64,000 bases of DNA from Sindora glabra. Lineage: Eukaryota > Streptophyta > Magnoliopsida > Fabales > Fabaceae. The notes beneath the pieces were generated by a model. It searched no databases. It was not told the DNA's origin and saw nothing but the letters and a program-made list of their open reading frames with translations. This document shows positions 26,801-38,200 of the stretch, piece after piece. The first letter of the stretch is position 1; each line of letters starts with the position of its first letter. The DNA is taken from assembly GCA_020226215.1 (NCBI GenBank), contig CM035227.1, forward strand, positions 27,159,866-27,223,865. The letters are read 5' to 3'. The translations under genes were made by a program, and so were the position numbers.

Positions 26801-29800
26801 GTAACTTTGATTATTGATTGATCTTAGGAAGAGTTAGATGATATCATAAGGTATGGCTCAAAGGAGTTATTTGCTGATGAGAATGACGCTGGAAAGTCCC
26901 GCCAAATACATTATGATGACGCTGCTATAGACAGGTGGGTATGTGTGCTTGGAAATTCCTCAATCATGAAGTATTGATTTTCTTAAGAGTTTTAATACAT
27001 GTATTTTTCTTGCTAATAGATTACTGGATCGTGAACAAGTTGGAGATGAAGAGGCTACTTTGGATGATGAAGATGAAGATGGGTTTTTGAAGGCTTTCAA
27101 GGTCAAATCTCTTACACCATTTCGTTCATTTACATTTTTTCTGCACTTGCTAAATTGGAAAGACATTCAATTTGAAAACCTTCAGATTTTAAACAACTAA
27201 TTATATGATTTGTAAACACAAAGGTAAACTAATCTAATCATGGATTGTGATTTTCTGCTCATGAGGAGTGCCAGATTTAGGAGTACAACTGTTTTGGTGG
27301 TACTGCATCTTACTTTAGTAATTGGAAGAAGATGTGACTAGGGCCATGCCCTTTTTTTTATTTTTTATTTTTACTCTTATTTGTATTTTGTCTGATTGGA
27401 GAAAATGAAGTCTCTGTGATTTCCCCCTTGTATAAGTCAACAACAATTTTGCTTTTATGGGAAGAAATTTGGCATACTACTCAGAATATCCAATATTACT
27501 TGGGTTTCCATTTGATCTCTAAAGGATTCCTTTTTGGGATTTTCATTCTATCTCAATATTCTAGGTGGCCAATTTTGAATACATTGATGAGGTCGAAGCT
27601 GCAGCAGAGGAGGCAAAGAAGAGAGCAATGGAGAATAAATCAACAAATGCCGACAGGGCAAAATACTGGGAGGATTTGATAGGAAACAGATATGAAGTGC
27701 ATAAAGTTGAAGAATTAAATTCAATGGGCAAAGGGAAGCGATCTCGCAGCAAGATGGTATGTGTCTGTAGTTTATACATCATAGAGGAAAGCCTTTGGGT
27801 GTAGTATCACTTAATTGGCATGAGATACTACACAATCTTGTGACCAGTGTTGTCAATGGCAGTCGCCATGCCCACCATGGCTGAAGTTTCCAGCCCTGCC
27901 ACCATAAAAATCCCCTGGTGGGGTTAATTTTGTGTAGAGGTGCCATGAAAGGCTCCATGAATGCCCTTGTGAGTGGCAGATAGTGTCTGGGATGGCCTCC
28001 ACAAGGATCCCTTCTGGATTTATGTCTCTGCCCCAATTTTTTATTTTATTCAATAGCTACTCTCATCTAAGGGTAAAGTTGTCTTTTGGTGTCCTCTGAG
28101 TGGCTCTGCCCTGAAAACCCCCGAAATGCATATATAAAGCCAGAAGCTGTGGTCTGAAATTGCCTTGCTTACTTTATGGCTAGGTTCACACTTTTAACAC
28201 TTTCTGCTTCTTTGAATATTGCATCGCAGGGTTTACAGATTAGCACTGCAATTTCTTGCTTGCTCCCTCTTACAACTTTGCTTTTTCTCGTCTTCTAACT
28301 CATTGTATATCCTTGCAGTGAGTAATAAGGGAAAAAAAAAAAAATCCTAAAAAATGGATCTGTAGTCATTATAGCCAAATTTAATAATTCAATATTTTTT
28401 TGCTTCTACACGGTGATAAATTGCTTTGAAATCTTTCTGTGTAATAATCTGAAAATGCATTGAAATCTGAATGTTAAATTGCTATTGAGATTTTGTTTCC
28501 AAATAATTGAATTTGCTCTTGAAAACTTTCTGTAAATTGTATAAAGTCAATTGATATTGCATATCAAACCTTTGGCTTTTGGTTCGGTCAGAGTCATAGA
28601 TGGGAGTCTTACCGACTCTGTTGGCATGTATTTTAATTTGCTTAAATAGGAAGATTGTATGGATCTTCATATAGTTGCTAGTCATGGAATAAGAAGTGAG
28701 TTGGTCTGAGTTCTTGTATTTTTCCTTTTCCGTCTCTTACACACTGAGTTTTAAGTCTGCGCTCTATATTGATACTTGGCTTGCACATTGGTTTTGCTTC
28801 CTACTACTGTTGAGTATTTTTCATCAAAATTTATAAATATTCAAATGAGGCTTCCATGAGTTGTTATGACGGATGGTACACCCTGCCATCCACTGTGGCA
28901 TTAGGTTCCCCCCGGCCTCCTTGCTGCTGTTATTCTTTGAGAACAGTCCTTGTGAGTACATATTGTGCAAGATGATGTTAACAGATGATTGGTTGTGACA
29001 TCTTTTGATTGTGAAAGTGCATATATGTATATTTTTAATAGGAAAAGAAACTTCTATAGAAAGAAGAAAGAATACCATAGGAGATGATACGTAATTCTCA
29101 AAATTTAATGCTATATTGCTGCCCAATTCCTATACATATCAGACAAGCTCAACCCTCTGAAAAAACCATTAGCTTTCAACCAAAGAGAAGCAAAACCCTC
29201 TTGGTTGTGAAAGTAATGCTAATTTGTATGGACATGTCATGTTGTATGGAACTTGCACCTTCTCGGTGGACTCTTGATGTGTGGCATATTTTAGTAATTT
29301 CTTTTTCTTAACAAATTGATATTGAAGTCTAGGATTTAAGAACACAATTGTTATTTTGTGATAATTGGTAGTTTCTGTAGATGCAGTTTTGTGATTCCCT
29401 GACTTTTCAGATGGCTTCTGTTGAGGAGGATGATCTTGCTGGTATGGAAGATGTAAGCTCTGATGGTGAAGATGACAACTATGAAGCAGACCTTGCTGAT
29501 GGTGATTTGAACTCTCTTGGAACTACTACTGGTAAAAGGCATTACAGGAAGAGAGCTCGTGGTATATAACAATGTCCAAATTATCCTTTAGAATTTTAAT
29601 GAATTGTGATTCTCTGTCCTTGACTGTGATGCTGTTTTTCACAAATTCTCTAGCAGCAGATAGCACAGAGCCTCTTCCTCTGATGGAAGGTGAAGGAAAA
29701 TCATTTAGAGTTCTTGGCTTCAGTCAAAATCAGAGGGCTGCATTTGTGCAAATTATGATGAGGTTACGCACTAGTTTTTGGTTTTGGATTATACTTCTTT

Positions 29801-32800
29801 CTTTTACATTTTTGGGTGGAGTAAAAAGTCTTGCTTGCAGATGTCTGCCGTCTATCTCACGCTTAGTGTGTATCACAGGTTTGGGGTTGGTGATTTTGAT
29901 TGGAAGGAGTTTGCTTACCGCATGAAACAGAAGACATACGAAGAAATAAAAGAGTATTAATGTGCCTTCTTGTTAATAAAATTGAATTTTAAGATCGCTA
30001 TTTGAAGTATATACTTAAATTTAGCTTGATGTCTTTGTTGCAATAATTGTACACTGCTTGTCTCATTTATTTTCTTTCGGAGAGTGGATAATAAGATCAG
30101 ATGACATCCATTCCAAGTATGCATAATAAAGTACTGCATAAATTAACAAGTTGGATACCTTTTGTTCAGGCATACTAATATGATTATATTTTTGGTTCTT
30201 GATTAGAAGATTCTGTGATATATAGTTGTAGTTACATATATGATTAGTTGGGAAAGAGCATGGTATTGTGGTATGGCAGTTGTGGGTTAACCTTTTTATT
30301 TGGGGTTCATTGGATCTCTGTTTGGGATTCACTGGTTCTGTCTGGGCATTTTGGGAAGTTTATTTGATCTCTTATTACTGAGGTTTTATATAGTGGGAAC
30401 AATAAGTAAAAAAGCTACTTGCGTTTGTTGTCTTCTTGTATTTGGATGGACTGTGGTGCTCAAATCATCAAACAACATACTCAACCCGTTCATCTCGTGT
30501 GATCAGGATCATGTCTGTAGCTTTTTTATGGCTTAAAGCCAATTATTAAAAGGGCTGGGATTGTCAGCTTTGCAGATGGATTGGCTAGCTACATTGAGCT
30601 AATGTTTTGTTTTCTTTGTCAGCCTTTTCTGCAGAGGATATCCTCTAGCCTTGTGCTCTTTCCCTTCTAATAAATTTCATTTTCTATTAAAAAAGAAAAA
30701 ACTGTTTACCAGTCTCTGCGTATGGGTAAAATTCATCTGAGATATGTGCTTGTCAAATTTTGTCTCTTTGAAGAACTTATGAGATTGCTTAAAGCTGTAA
30801 ATTTTGCATGACATATACCATTGAGGGGATATCGATAAATGTTAGTGTTAAAAAGAAAATATTTTATTACTTTAGGGTCCACTGTGGAGTGAGCTTAGCT
30901 TTATTGCATGTGCTGTCTGACTTAACATTTTCTGGTTTGTGCCGGCCATAAGCTTATGTGTATATATTTCTATATGAGTGGGTCATATGCTTATGTGTAT
31001 ATGCATGTATATGAGTGCATGACTGCAGAGCACATGGATGTCCATGTAGATGTATATTTCATTTGAGAAACTGTTGTTACAATGTAAACTTGTTCTTAAC
31101 AAATATTGAAATAGAAGAATAAGAATCCACTATCAAGTTCTTCTAAATGATAGATACATTAGTTTGATGGTGTTTTTGACTTTTTATTAACTATGTTTTT
31201 TTCATTGTGGCTTGGATTCTTTTTCAGTTATGGAGTCCTTTTCTTGACCCATATCGCTGAAGATATAACTGATTCTCCTACATTCTCAGGTGGTAGAGGA
31301 TTATTGGCACCATTCTATCTCTGTGCTTATATCTTTTATATCTTAAGTTTATTAATATCTTGTTGTCTATTAATAATTTGGCCCTAGATGGCGTTCCTAA
31401 AGAAGGACTGAGAATACAAGATGTACTTGTGAGGATTGCTGAGCTGCTTTTGATAAGAGACAAGGTAATTGCTTTCAAGAAACTTACTGTAACTTTAATT
31501 GATTTTCGTGAATGTACTGTTATACTTTTGTACACTAACCACAATGCTGGGCTACCTAGAAAGAAAACTTAGAAGTTTCTAGTACCAATTATTTCATCTT
31601 ATGAGTAGTTGTTCCTGAGTTTGAATAATATTTAAGAGCAAATGTTCAACAGCTTCTGAAAGTCAGCATACAATTTTCATGCAGTACAATGAAACTTTCT
31701 GCTCCTATATACTTATTGTTTTATTTGTTTTCTCTTTGGGGGTGGATATGTATCCTTGCACTCAATAGTGTTCCAGTAGACTGTTGTCCAATATAAAAAT
31801 CCTCAAGCTGATGCGTTTATCTCTTGGGATGTGGAATGACAGGTGAGGTTTGCATCAAGAAATCCTGGAACTCCACTCTTTTCAGATGACATTTTATTGC
31901 GATATCCAGGTTTGAAGGGTACAAGGATATGGAAGGAGGAGCATGACATAGTGTTACTGGGTGCTGTGTTAAAGTATGCTTCTTTTCCCTTATCCAATAT
32001 TGTCTTCCATTTTACAGACAGACAATTGCTTCCATTTCAATGATATGTGCCATTTATATCTTTCTTGAACCAAGCAAAAAATATCTTCTGAGAGCATAAT
32101 GACACATATTCTCATGTTGAATATGCTTAGAATTGATTACTGGAAAGTTCTTTGTTACGCATGTACTGAAGGTGTGTTTATAAGTTGATTTTGTAACTGC
32201 CTTGCCTACGTATAATGGTTTGAGACAGTTGATTGTTGAATGTGTGTTGGTATTTATTATATTTGATATTTTCAAGGTTTCTTCTATCATTTTTTCCAAA
32301 TAATTACTTTTTTCCCCCAATTCAGGCATGGGTATGGAAGATGGCAAGCTATAGTTGATGATAAGGATCTGAAGATTCAAGAGGTCATCTGCCAGGAGTT
32401 GAATCTTTCCTTTATAAATTTACCTATGCCAGGACAAGTTGGCTCCCAGGTGCAACATGTTACAAGTTCCAATAGTGCAGAGGCACCCAATAACCAATCT
32501 ACAGAAAATGGTGGGAGGGATATAGCAGCTGATGCACATGGTCCAGGTGATGCTAGTAACCAAGCTCAGTATTATCAAGAGTCCTCCATATTATATCGTT
32601 TTAGAGACATGCAGAGAAGACAGGTGGAGTTTATTAAAAAGAGGGTCCTTCTCTTGGAAAAAGGCCTCAATGCTGAATACCAGAAAGAATACTTTGTAAG
32701 CTTACTCATCTTTCACGGTGCAAAAAATGTTTTTGATAATTGATGATTATAGTGATACAAATATTTTTTTATCGGAAATTGCCTTATGGAATACTGTTAA

Positions 32801-34931
32801 TCAGATGAAAACTTTTTAATTCAATATTGCTTATTTTAACTGTCTAGTTTGGGTGATAGATAAAGAGGCTAAAAAACTTAGAAGTTAGAAACTTTTTTTT
32901 TTTAGAAGAAAAAAAATAAATGGGGGAATTGTTTAGAAGGAGAGGATGTTACAGAAGATAAGAGTTTGTTTTTGGCAGAAAGAAGGCAAAAAAAAAAAAA
33001 TGGAAAAATGCATCAGCTTATTTAAGCTCTTTGATATCTTTGTAAATTGGTGGAAAATCCCTGAAAATGACTCACGGGTAGAAGCTTGTGAGACAGTCCT
33101 ATCCCAAACACAATTTGCTGTTAAAAGTGCTTGGAAATTGGGGGTATTACTCTCTGGCCCTATACATCAGACCACAGTAAAGATAGCACACTTCTACAGG
33201 GCCTTACTCTTGTTTCTCCTACCAAATACGCTAAGGGTCTGTCTGTTTTTTGAAAGATATTTTCAATAGGAAAATCTGATTTCCTTATATATAAATGAAG
33301 GAGTGTCATATGCTTCTATACTTTTTGATTAGAAAAAAAAATTGGTATTTAGAATCATAGTAGTGGAGGAAACAGCTTCCTTTTTGAAAAAGAGGAAATT
33401 ATCTTCCATCGAACTCTTAAATTGAATATATAAAGCATTTTTCACCATCTTAATATTTTACTCCCTCCGTTCTTTTTTTTAGTGTCAATTTAGAGAAATA
33501 ATTTTGTTTTTATTTATCTGTTGTTTTAGAAAACAAAAATTGCATTTATCATCTTCTTTTAAATATTATTCCTATTATTTAAATAAATGCTTAATAACTT
33601 TACTTATCAGCTGACTTTTGGTAGAGGATATATTATTAAATTATAATTATAATTTATCTCTCCTAAAATTAGATGTTATTTATTACCTTCCTTATTCTTT
33701 GTGCATTAACCTTTAACAATAATTAAAAAGGAATGGAGTAGCTATATTCATATGGAAGATTTTTTCCACCATGACAAACGGAGCCTAAATTGACTACTAA
33801 AGAAGTGCTCGGGAGTGAGACAAACCAGATGTTCCTTGAAGTTTTTAGTAATAAAATATTAGGTCCATGTGTTTACTGCTGGAAACATTGTTTTAGCATC
33901 TTCTTTTAAAGAACCAAATAGTATTTGCCTGAAGTACTTTATGTGCAGTTATTACCATCAACTTGTACTGCGATCATATCTTTAATCATGTATATGATTT
34001 GACTTGTTATATCTTTACTGACGGTATTGATCATATAGCAGTATGCCATTAATAATTTGGTTCTGGTGACATATGCTTGACTTGCTTGTAGACTGATTTT
34101 TCTTCCCAATGGCTTGCAGGGTGACCTGAAAGCAAATGAATTAACAAATGATGAACTTAAAAGCGAAACCAAGGTTGCAAATATGCCGAGTAATAAGTCA
34201 GTGGCGACTGACACTAAAGTGATTGATCAACTGCCGCAACTTACAGCAATAGGTATAATTTGACTTTTACCTGTTGAAAGTTTCACCTCGTGGTTTGGCA
34301 GTGGTGATAACCTAATTGAGGTCGTTGCTGCCACTTTCTGCATTTTCAGAAGAAATTTCTGCTGCTGCTTGTGACAATGATCCAGATCGATTGGAATTGG
34401 TCCGACTTTATAATGAGGTAAGAATGCTTCATATATCACACTCTCTTTGCAGCTGCCACCCCTGTGATGAACGCCCTCATGATCATACAATGAAAAGGAA
34501 GAAAGAAGAGGAGCAGATTATCGTTTTCTCATTGCTATCTGAATCAACTTTCTTTGGTGATGTATTTGCAGATGTCCAAGGTCGCAGAGGAAAACAATTT
34601 GGAATCGGTTCAACCATCTTCAGCAAGAGGACTAGCAGAAGTCAACTTAATGAAGCTGGAAACAATCTGTGAAGGCATGAATAGAATTCTGACGCCTACA
34701 AAGGAAAATCCTCTTGCTGCTGATTTGCCAACATCAAATTTGGATAACAAATCCGAGGCTTTATCACAGAATGAAGTCGCAGGCTCCACATTACCTTCTG
34801 ATAGCGTTAGGAAAGATGTAGTAGCAAAGTCTGAAATTGCAAAGGATATAGAAATGGATGAAACTCAGGATGATGCTGGGTTGAATGAACCCAAGGAGAA
34901 ATCTGATGCAGGGGTTATTGTCTTAGATTAA
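17817..34931 (+). CDS. PKL: PICKLE-type CHD3 ATP-dependent chromatin remodeler (30 exons)
   Basis: Nuclear SNF2-family ATPase that slides nucleosomes. PICKLE in Arabidopsis represses embryonic and seed traits and supports H3K27me3 at developmental genes. Coding exons: 17817-17963, 18283-18420, 18510-18664, 19096-19257, 19905-20152, 20240-20335, 20458-20594, 20666-20878, 21005-21112, 21947-21997, 22093-22192, 22926-23068, 23185-23288, 23496-23634, 23747-23916, 24656-24722, 24802-24924, 26828-26934, 27020-27101, 27565-27756, 29411-29561, 29654-29762, 29879-29953, 31228-31289, 31388-31464, 31843-31973, 32326-32695, 34120-34252, 34350-34417, 34572-34931. All introns are GT-AG and the exons sum to 4218 nt (1405 aa plus stop), close to the 1384 aa of Arabidopsis PKL. 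The start MSSLVERLRVRS matches the family. PHD finger 54-95 has all Cys4-His-Cys3 ligands; chromodomains lie at about 100-180 and 186-250. ATPase: HPYQLEGLNFL, DEMGLGKT (K317), DEGH (435-438, Gly where most have DEAH), LLTGTPLQ, STRAGGLGINL, and ARAHRLGQTNK near 716-726. The C-terminus has the plant CHD3 regions, including YGRWQAIVDD, and an acidic tail. No stop or frameshift was found. Confidence 0.96.
18125..18176 (+). repeat. Possible SINE tail in PICKLE intron 2
   Basis: CATTTAGTGGGATAAGGCTTTGTTGTTGTT resembles the conserved 3' tail of AU-like plant SINEs, which end in a similar GTGGGA...TTGTTGTTGTT. I see no tRNA-like head upstream, so at most it is a truncated copy. Judged from memory of the consensus. 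Confidence 0.3.
18708..18936 (-). mobile_element. Probable solo copia LTR in PICKLE intron 3
   Basis: The segment starts ACTTGGATATGTCGGAATGG and ends ATATATAACA. The LTRs of the copia element at 35.0-40.2 kb start ACTTGAAATTGTTGGAATG and end TATTTAACA, and both share GGCTTGAG shortly after the start, a YTCAG motif, then TTTATATA at the same distance. Length is about 229 bp against 203 bp. No internal retroelement sequence flanks it, so a solo LTR (deletion by recombination between LTRs) is the simplest reading. The five flanking bases on each side do not match, so the exact ends or the solo status are uncertain. It sits between exons 3 and 4 without disturbing either splice site. Confidence 0.5.
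21653..21671 (+). repeat. (AT)n microsatellite in PICKLE intron 9
   Basis: A short AT dinucleotide run. A similar short run lies near 22321-22336 in intron 11. Confidence 0.7.
25481..25787 (+). mobile_element. Tourist-like MITE in PICKLE intron 17
   Basis: The 307-bp element begins GGCTTTGTTTGTTTTGATGG and ends in the inverted form CATCAAAAACC...CAAACAGAGCC when read from the other side. It is flanked by the trinucleotide TAA on both sides (25478-25480, 25788-25790). A TAA/TTA duplication with GGSCTNTGTTTG-like termini is the hallmark of PIF/Harbinger-derived Tourist MITEs. There is no coding. A relative is in intron 27 of the same gene. It sits well away from the splice sites. Confidence 0.7.
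26224..26493 (+). repeat. GA-rich purine tract in PICKLE intron 17
   Basis: About 270 bp in which the plus strand is nearly all purine, with many GAGAGAG and GGAGAGAG words (for example near 26289-26335 and 26366-26395). GAGA runs can bind plant BPC proteins, but in an intron this may simply be a degenerate microsatellite. Confidence 0.8.
33235..33785 (+). mobile_element. Second Tourist-like MITE in PICKLE intron 27, interrupted
   Basis: It begins GGGTCTGTCTGTTTTTTGAAAG and ends in CATGACAAACGGAGCC, which form an imperfect terminal inverted repeat, with TAA on each side (33232-33234 and 33786-33788). Internal motifs such as GAGGAAA-CAGCTTCCT and TGAAAAAGAGGAAA match the intron 17 element. 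The 551-bp length is explained by a 278-bp Stowaway-like element inserted inside; without it the element is about 271 bp. Confidence 0.65.
33461..33738 (+). mobile_element. Stowaway-like MITE nested in the Tourist-like MITE
   Basis: Starts CTCCCTCCGTTC and ends GGAATGGAG, an inverted repeat matching the consensus terminus of plant Stowaway MITEs (Tc1/mariner superfamily). It is flanked by TA on both sides (33459-33460, 33739-33740), the expected target duplication. 278 bp, no coding capacity. Being inside the Tourist-like element, it inserted later. Confidence 0.75.
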
Positions 34932-35033
34932 ATTCAAATCCTAATAACCATATTTGGATTAGTCTTAACCAACATTTTTTTCCCTTGAAGGCAAGTAGAT
35001 TAACAAGGTTACAAAATTGTATTATGTTGTGGT
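34932..35033 (+). other. Start of PICKLE 3'UTR, up to the copia insertion
   Basis: About 100 bp follow the PICKLE stop before the retrotransposon. No strong polyadenylation signal is obvious, so the original 3'UTR may continue on the far side of the insertion from 40183. Confidence 0.4.
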
Positions 35034-35236
35034 ATTTGAAATTGTTAGAATGAATGGCTTGAGAAAATTATCTCAGCCTTGGTTCTTTATATAGCAAAAT
35101 TACAATCAATACATTTTAATGCTAGAGAATAAAATCCCTAGAATTATATCTATACATTTCCTCATTTATTCTGATTACTAAGTAATTATAGCATAGTCAA
35201 TCAATACATATCAATCACATTTATTATTATTTAACA
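35034..35236 (-). repeat. 3' LTR of copia element 1
   Basis: In element orientation it begins TGTTAAATAATAATAAATG and ends CAATTTCAAAT. A TATATAAAG box (element strand) lies near 35090, so a promoter in this LTR would fire toward lower coordinates, into the 3' end of PICKLE on the opposite strand. Confidence 0.9.
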
Positions 35237-35247
35237 CTCCCTCTCAA
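35237..35247 (-). other. Polypurine tract of copia element 1
   Basis: TTGAGAGGGAG on the minus strand, directly before the 3' LTR. This is the expected second-strand primer; it overlaps the last codons of pol. Confidence 0.8.
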
Positions 35248-38200
35248 GTTAGAGCATATATATTATATGTACCAAGCTTGTCATATATGTATCTTATTTT
35301 TGGGTCTCGTAGGGACTTTGTGAGCATATCGGCCAATTGTTCATTGGAGTTCACAAAAATTGTGATAATTTCCTTTGCAATAACTTTTTCTTTTACGAAG
35401 TGGCAGTCAATTTCAATATGTTTGGTTCTTTCATGAAAGATAGGATTGGAGGCAATATGTAGCGCTACTTGATTGTCACATACAAGTTTTATGGGACTAG
35501 GTGTATAAAGTTTTAACTCTTGTAACAATTGTTTTAACCATATGAGTTCACAAGTAACTAATGTTATAACTTGATACTCTGCTTCCGCACTTGATCTTAC
35601 TATTACACTTTGCTTTTTGCTTTTCCAAAAAATCAAATTTCCTTCAAAAAGAACACAATAGCCAGAAGTAGAGCGACGATCATCTGGAGAACCTGCCCAA
35701 TCAGCATCTGAGTAACCAACAATTTGAGTGTGCCTTTTATTCTCATATAACAAACTTTTGCTTGGATTTCCTTTAATGTAGCGAAGAATTTGAACAATTG
35801 CATCCCAATGAGTATCACATGGTGAGTTGAGGAACTGACTCACCACACTCACTGCAAATGAAATATTTGGTCGAGTAATTGTGAGGTAATTCAATTTTCC
35901 AACAAGCCTGCGATATCTCCCTGGATCTGAGAGCAGTTTCTCTTGATTAGGTAATAGTTTAGTATTTGGATCCATAAGAGTATCTACAGGTTTAGATTTT
36001 ATTAGTCCTGCCTCATCTAAAACATCAAGAGCATATTTGCATTGAGAAATAGAAATTTCACAACGGGATTAAGCCATTTTAATACCAAGAAAATACTGAA
36101 GTTTTCCCAAGTCTTTTGTTTGAAAATGATGGAAAATATATTGCTTGAGTCGATTAATATCAACCTGATCATTTCCCGTAATAACTATATCATCAACATA
36201 AACTATGAGATATATAGATTGAGAGGTAGATGAATGATGATAAAAAACAGAATGGTCCGCTTCACTTTGGCACATGCCAAAATTTTGAATAACTTTACTA
36301 AACCTCCCAAACCAAGCTCGAGGGGACTGTTTAAGACCATATAGAGATTTCTTCAAACGATAAATAAGACCAAGCTCCCCCTGAGCAACAAACCCCGGAG
36401 GTTGCTCCATATAGACTTCTTCTTTGAGATCCCCATGTAAAATTGCATTTTTGATGTCCAGTTGATGTAGAGATTAATGATTAATGGCTGCAAGAGATAA
36501 AAACAAATGAACTGATGCAATTTTGGCAACAGGAGAAAAGGTATCATCATAGTCTAAGCAAAAAATTTGAGTATATCCTTTGACAACCAATCTAGCCTTC
36601 AACCGATTTATTTTTCCATCTGGACTAACCTTGACAGTATACACCCAACAACATCCAACAGTAAATTTGTCAGATGGTAAAGGAACTAGATCCCATGTGC
36701 CATTAACTTCTAATGCTGCCATCTCATCAAGCATCGCTTGACGCTACCCTGGGTGAGAGAGAGCTTCCTGTATAGTTTTAGGAACAAAAACCGAGGACAA
36801 GGAAGAAACAAAGGCAAAATGGGGGGTAGATAAATGATGATAACTCAAAAAATTATAAATAGGATAAGGGTTATGAGTGGAACGAGTACCTTTACGGAGG
36901 GCAATAGAAAGATCGTCAGGTGGATCTAAGGTAAGATATTCCACGGAACCGGATAGTGAGTCAACATGTGGATTATCATCATCAATTACTTGAGGTGCAT
37001 TTGGACGAGGACGTCGTTGATAAGTGATAAGAGGTCGGTCTTGTGGTAAATTTGAAGGAACTGAATTAAGGACTGGTAATGGCAAAACCTCAGATATGGA
37101 AATAAATTCTCTAGAAGAAGAGAAGAAATAAGAAGTTTTGAAAAAGGTAACATTAGCAGATATGAAGTATTTTTTTAAACTTGGAGAATAACACCTGTAC
37201 CCTTTTTGTAGTTTCGAGTATCCCACAAAAACACATTTTATAGAACAGCTGATAATTTATCTTTTCCTAGAGTAAGATCATGAACAAAACAAGTAGATCC
37301 AAAAATACAAGGAGAAAGTTTATACAAAGATTCATTTGGGTACACTAAAGAATAAGGAATTATATTTTCTAGAACATATGAAGGCATGCGATTAATTAAA
37401 TAACAAGCTGTTAAGATAGCATCACCCCAAAAATGAAACGGAACATTAGCATGCAATAATAGAGTTCGTGCAGTTTCAACTAAGTGACGATTTTTTCTTT
37501 CAGCAACTCCATTTTGTTGTGGGATGTAAGGACATGTTGATTGATGAATGATGCCTTGTGATGACATGAAAGAAGCAAAAGATGCAGAAAAATATTCACG
37601 AGCATTATCACTATGAAGTATTTGTATAGGTATTCCAAATTGAGTACGAATCTCAAAAACAAAGGATTTAAAAATTGAAAATAATTCAGAACGATCTTTC
37701 ATCAAATATAACCAAGTACATCGAGAATAATAATCAATAAAGGTTATAAAAATACCGAAAACCTAAAGTAGTATTGACATGACTAGGACCCTATACATCA
37801 GAATGAATTAAAGAAAACAAAGATTTAACTCAACTAGAAGTATTATTAGAAAAAGAACTACGAACATGTTTACTGAGTTAGCATGACTCACAATCTAAGA
37901 ACTTCAAATTTGAAAGACTTGGAACCATTTTTTGTAATTTTGAAAGACTCAGATGACCCAGACGACAGTGGATTAATTCTGGAGACTCTGCAGTAATACA
38001 AGTAATTAATGATGTTGGTTGAATATAGTAGAGTCCTCTTGACTCACATCCGATACCAATCGTCTTCCCCGTACCTCGATCGTATATAAAAAAGGAATCA
38101 GAAAAGAATGTTACAGAACAATTGAGATTTCGGGTAAGTTGACTGATAGAAATCAAATTAAAAGGAGAATTGGGCATGTAAAGGACATATTGTAAATTTA

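Noticed and set aside
27845..28201. Possible hAT-like element in PICKLE intron 20, starting CAGTGTTGTCAATGGC
   Set aside because: The left end looks like a hAT terminus, but the candidate right end (TTTTAACACT) is a poor inverted match and no 8-bp target duplication was found.
30560..30703. Possible LINE 3' end in PICKLE intron 23 (TAATAAATTTCATTTTCTATTAAAAAA)
   Set aside because: Only the tail resembles plant L1 ends. No endonuclease or reverse transcriptase coding and no target duplication could be seen.
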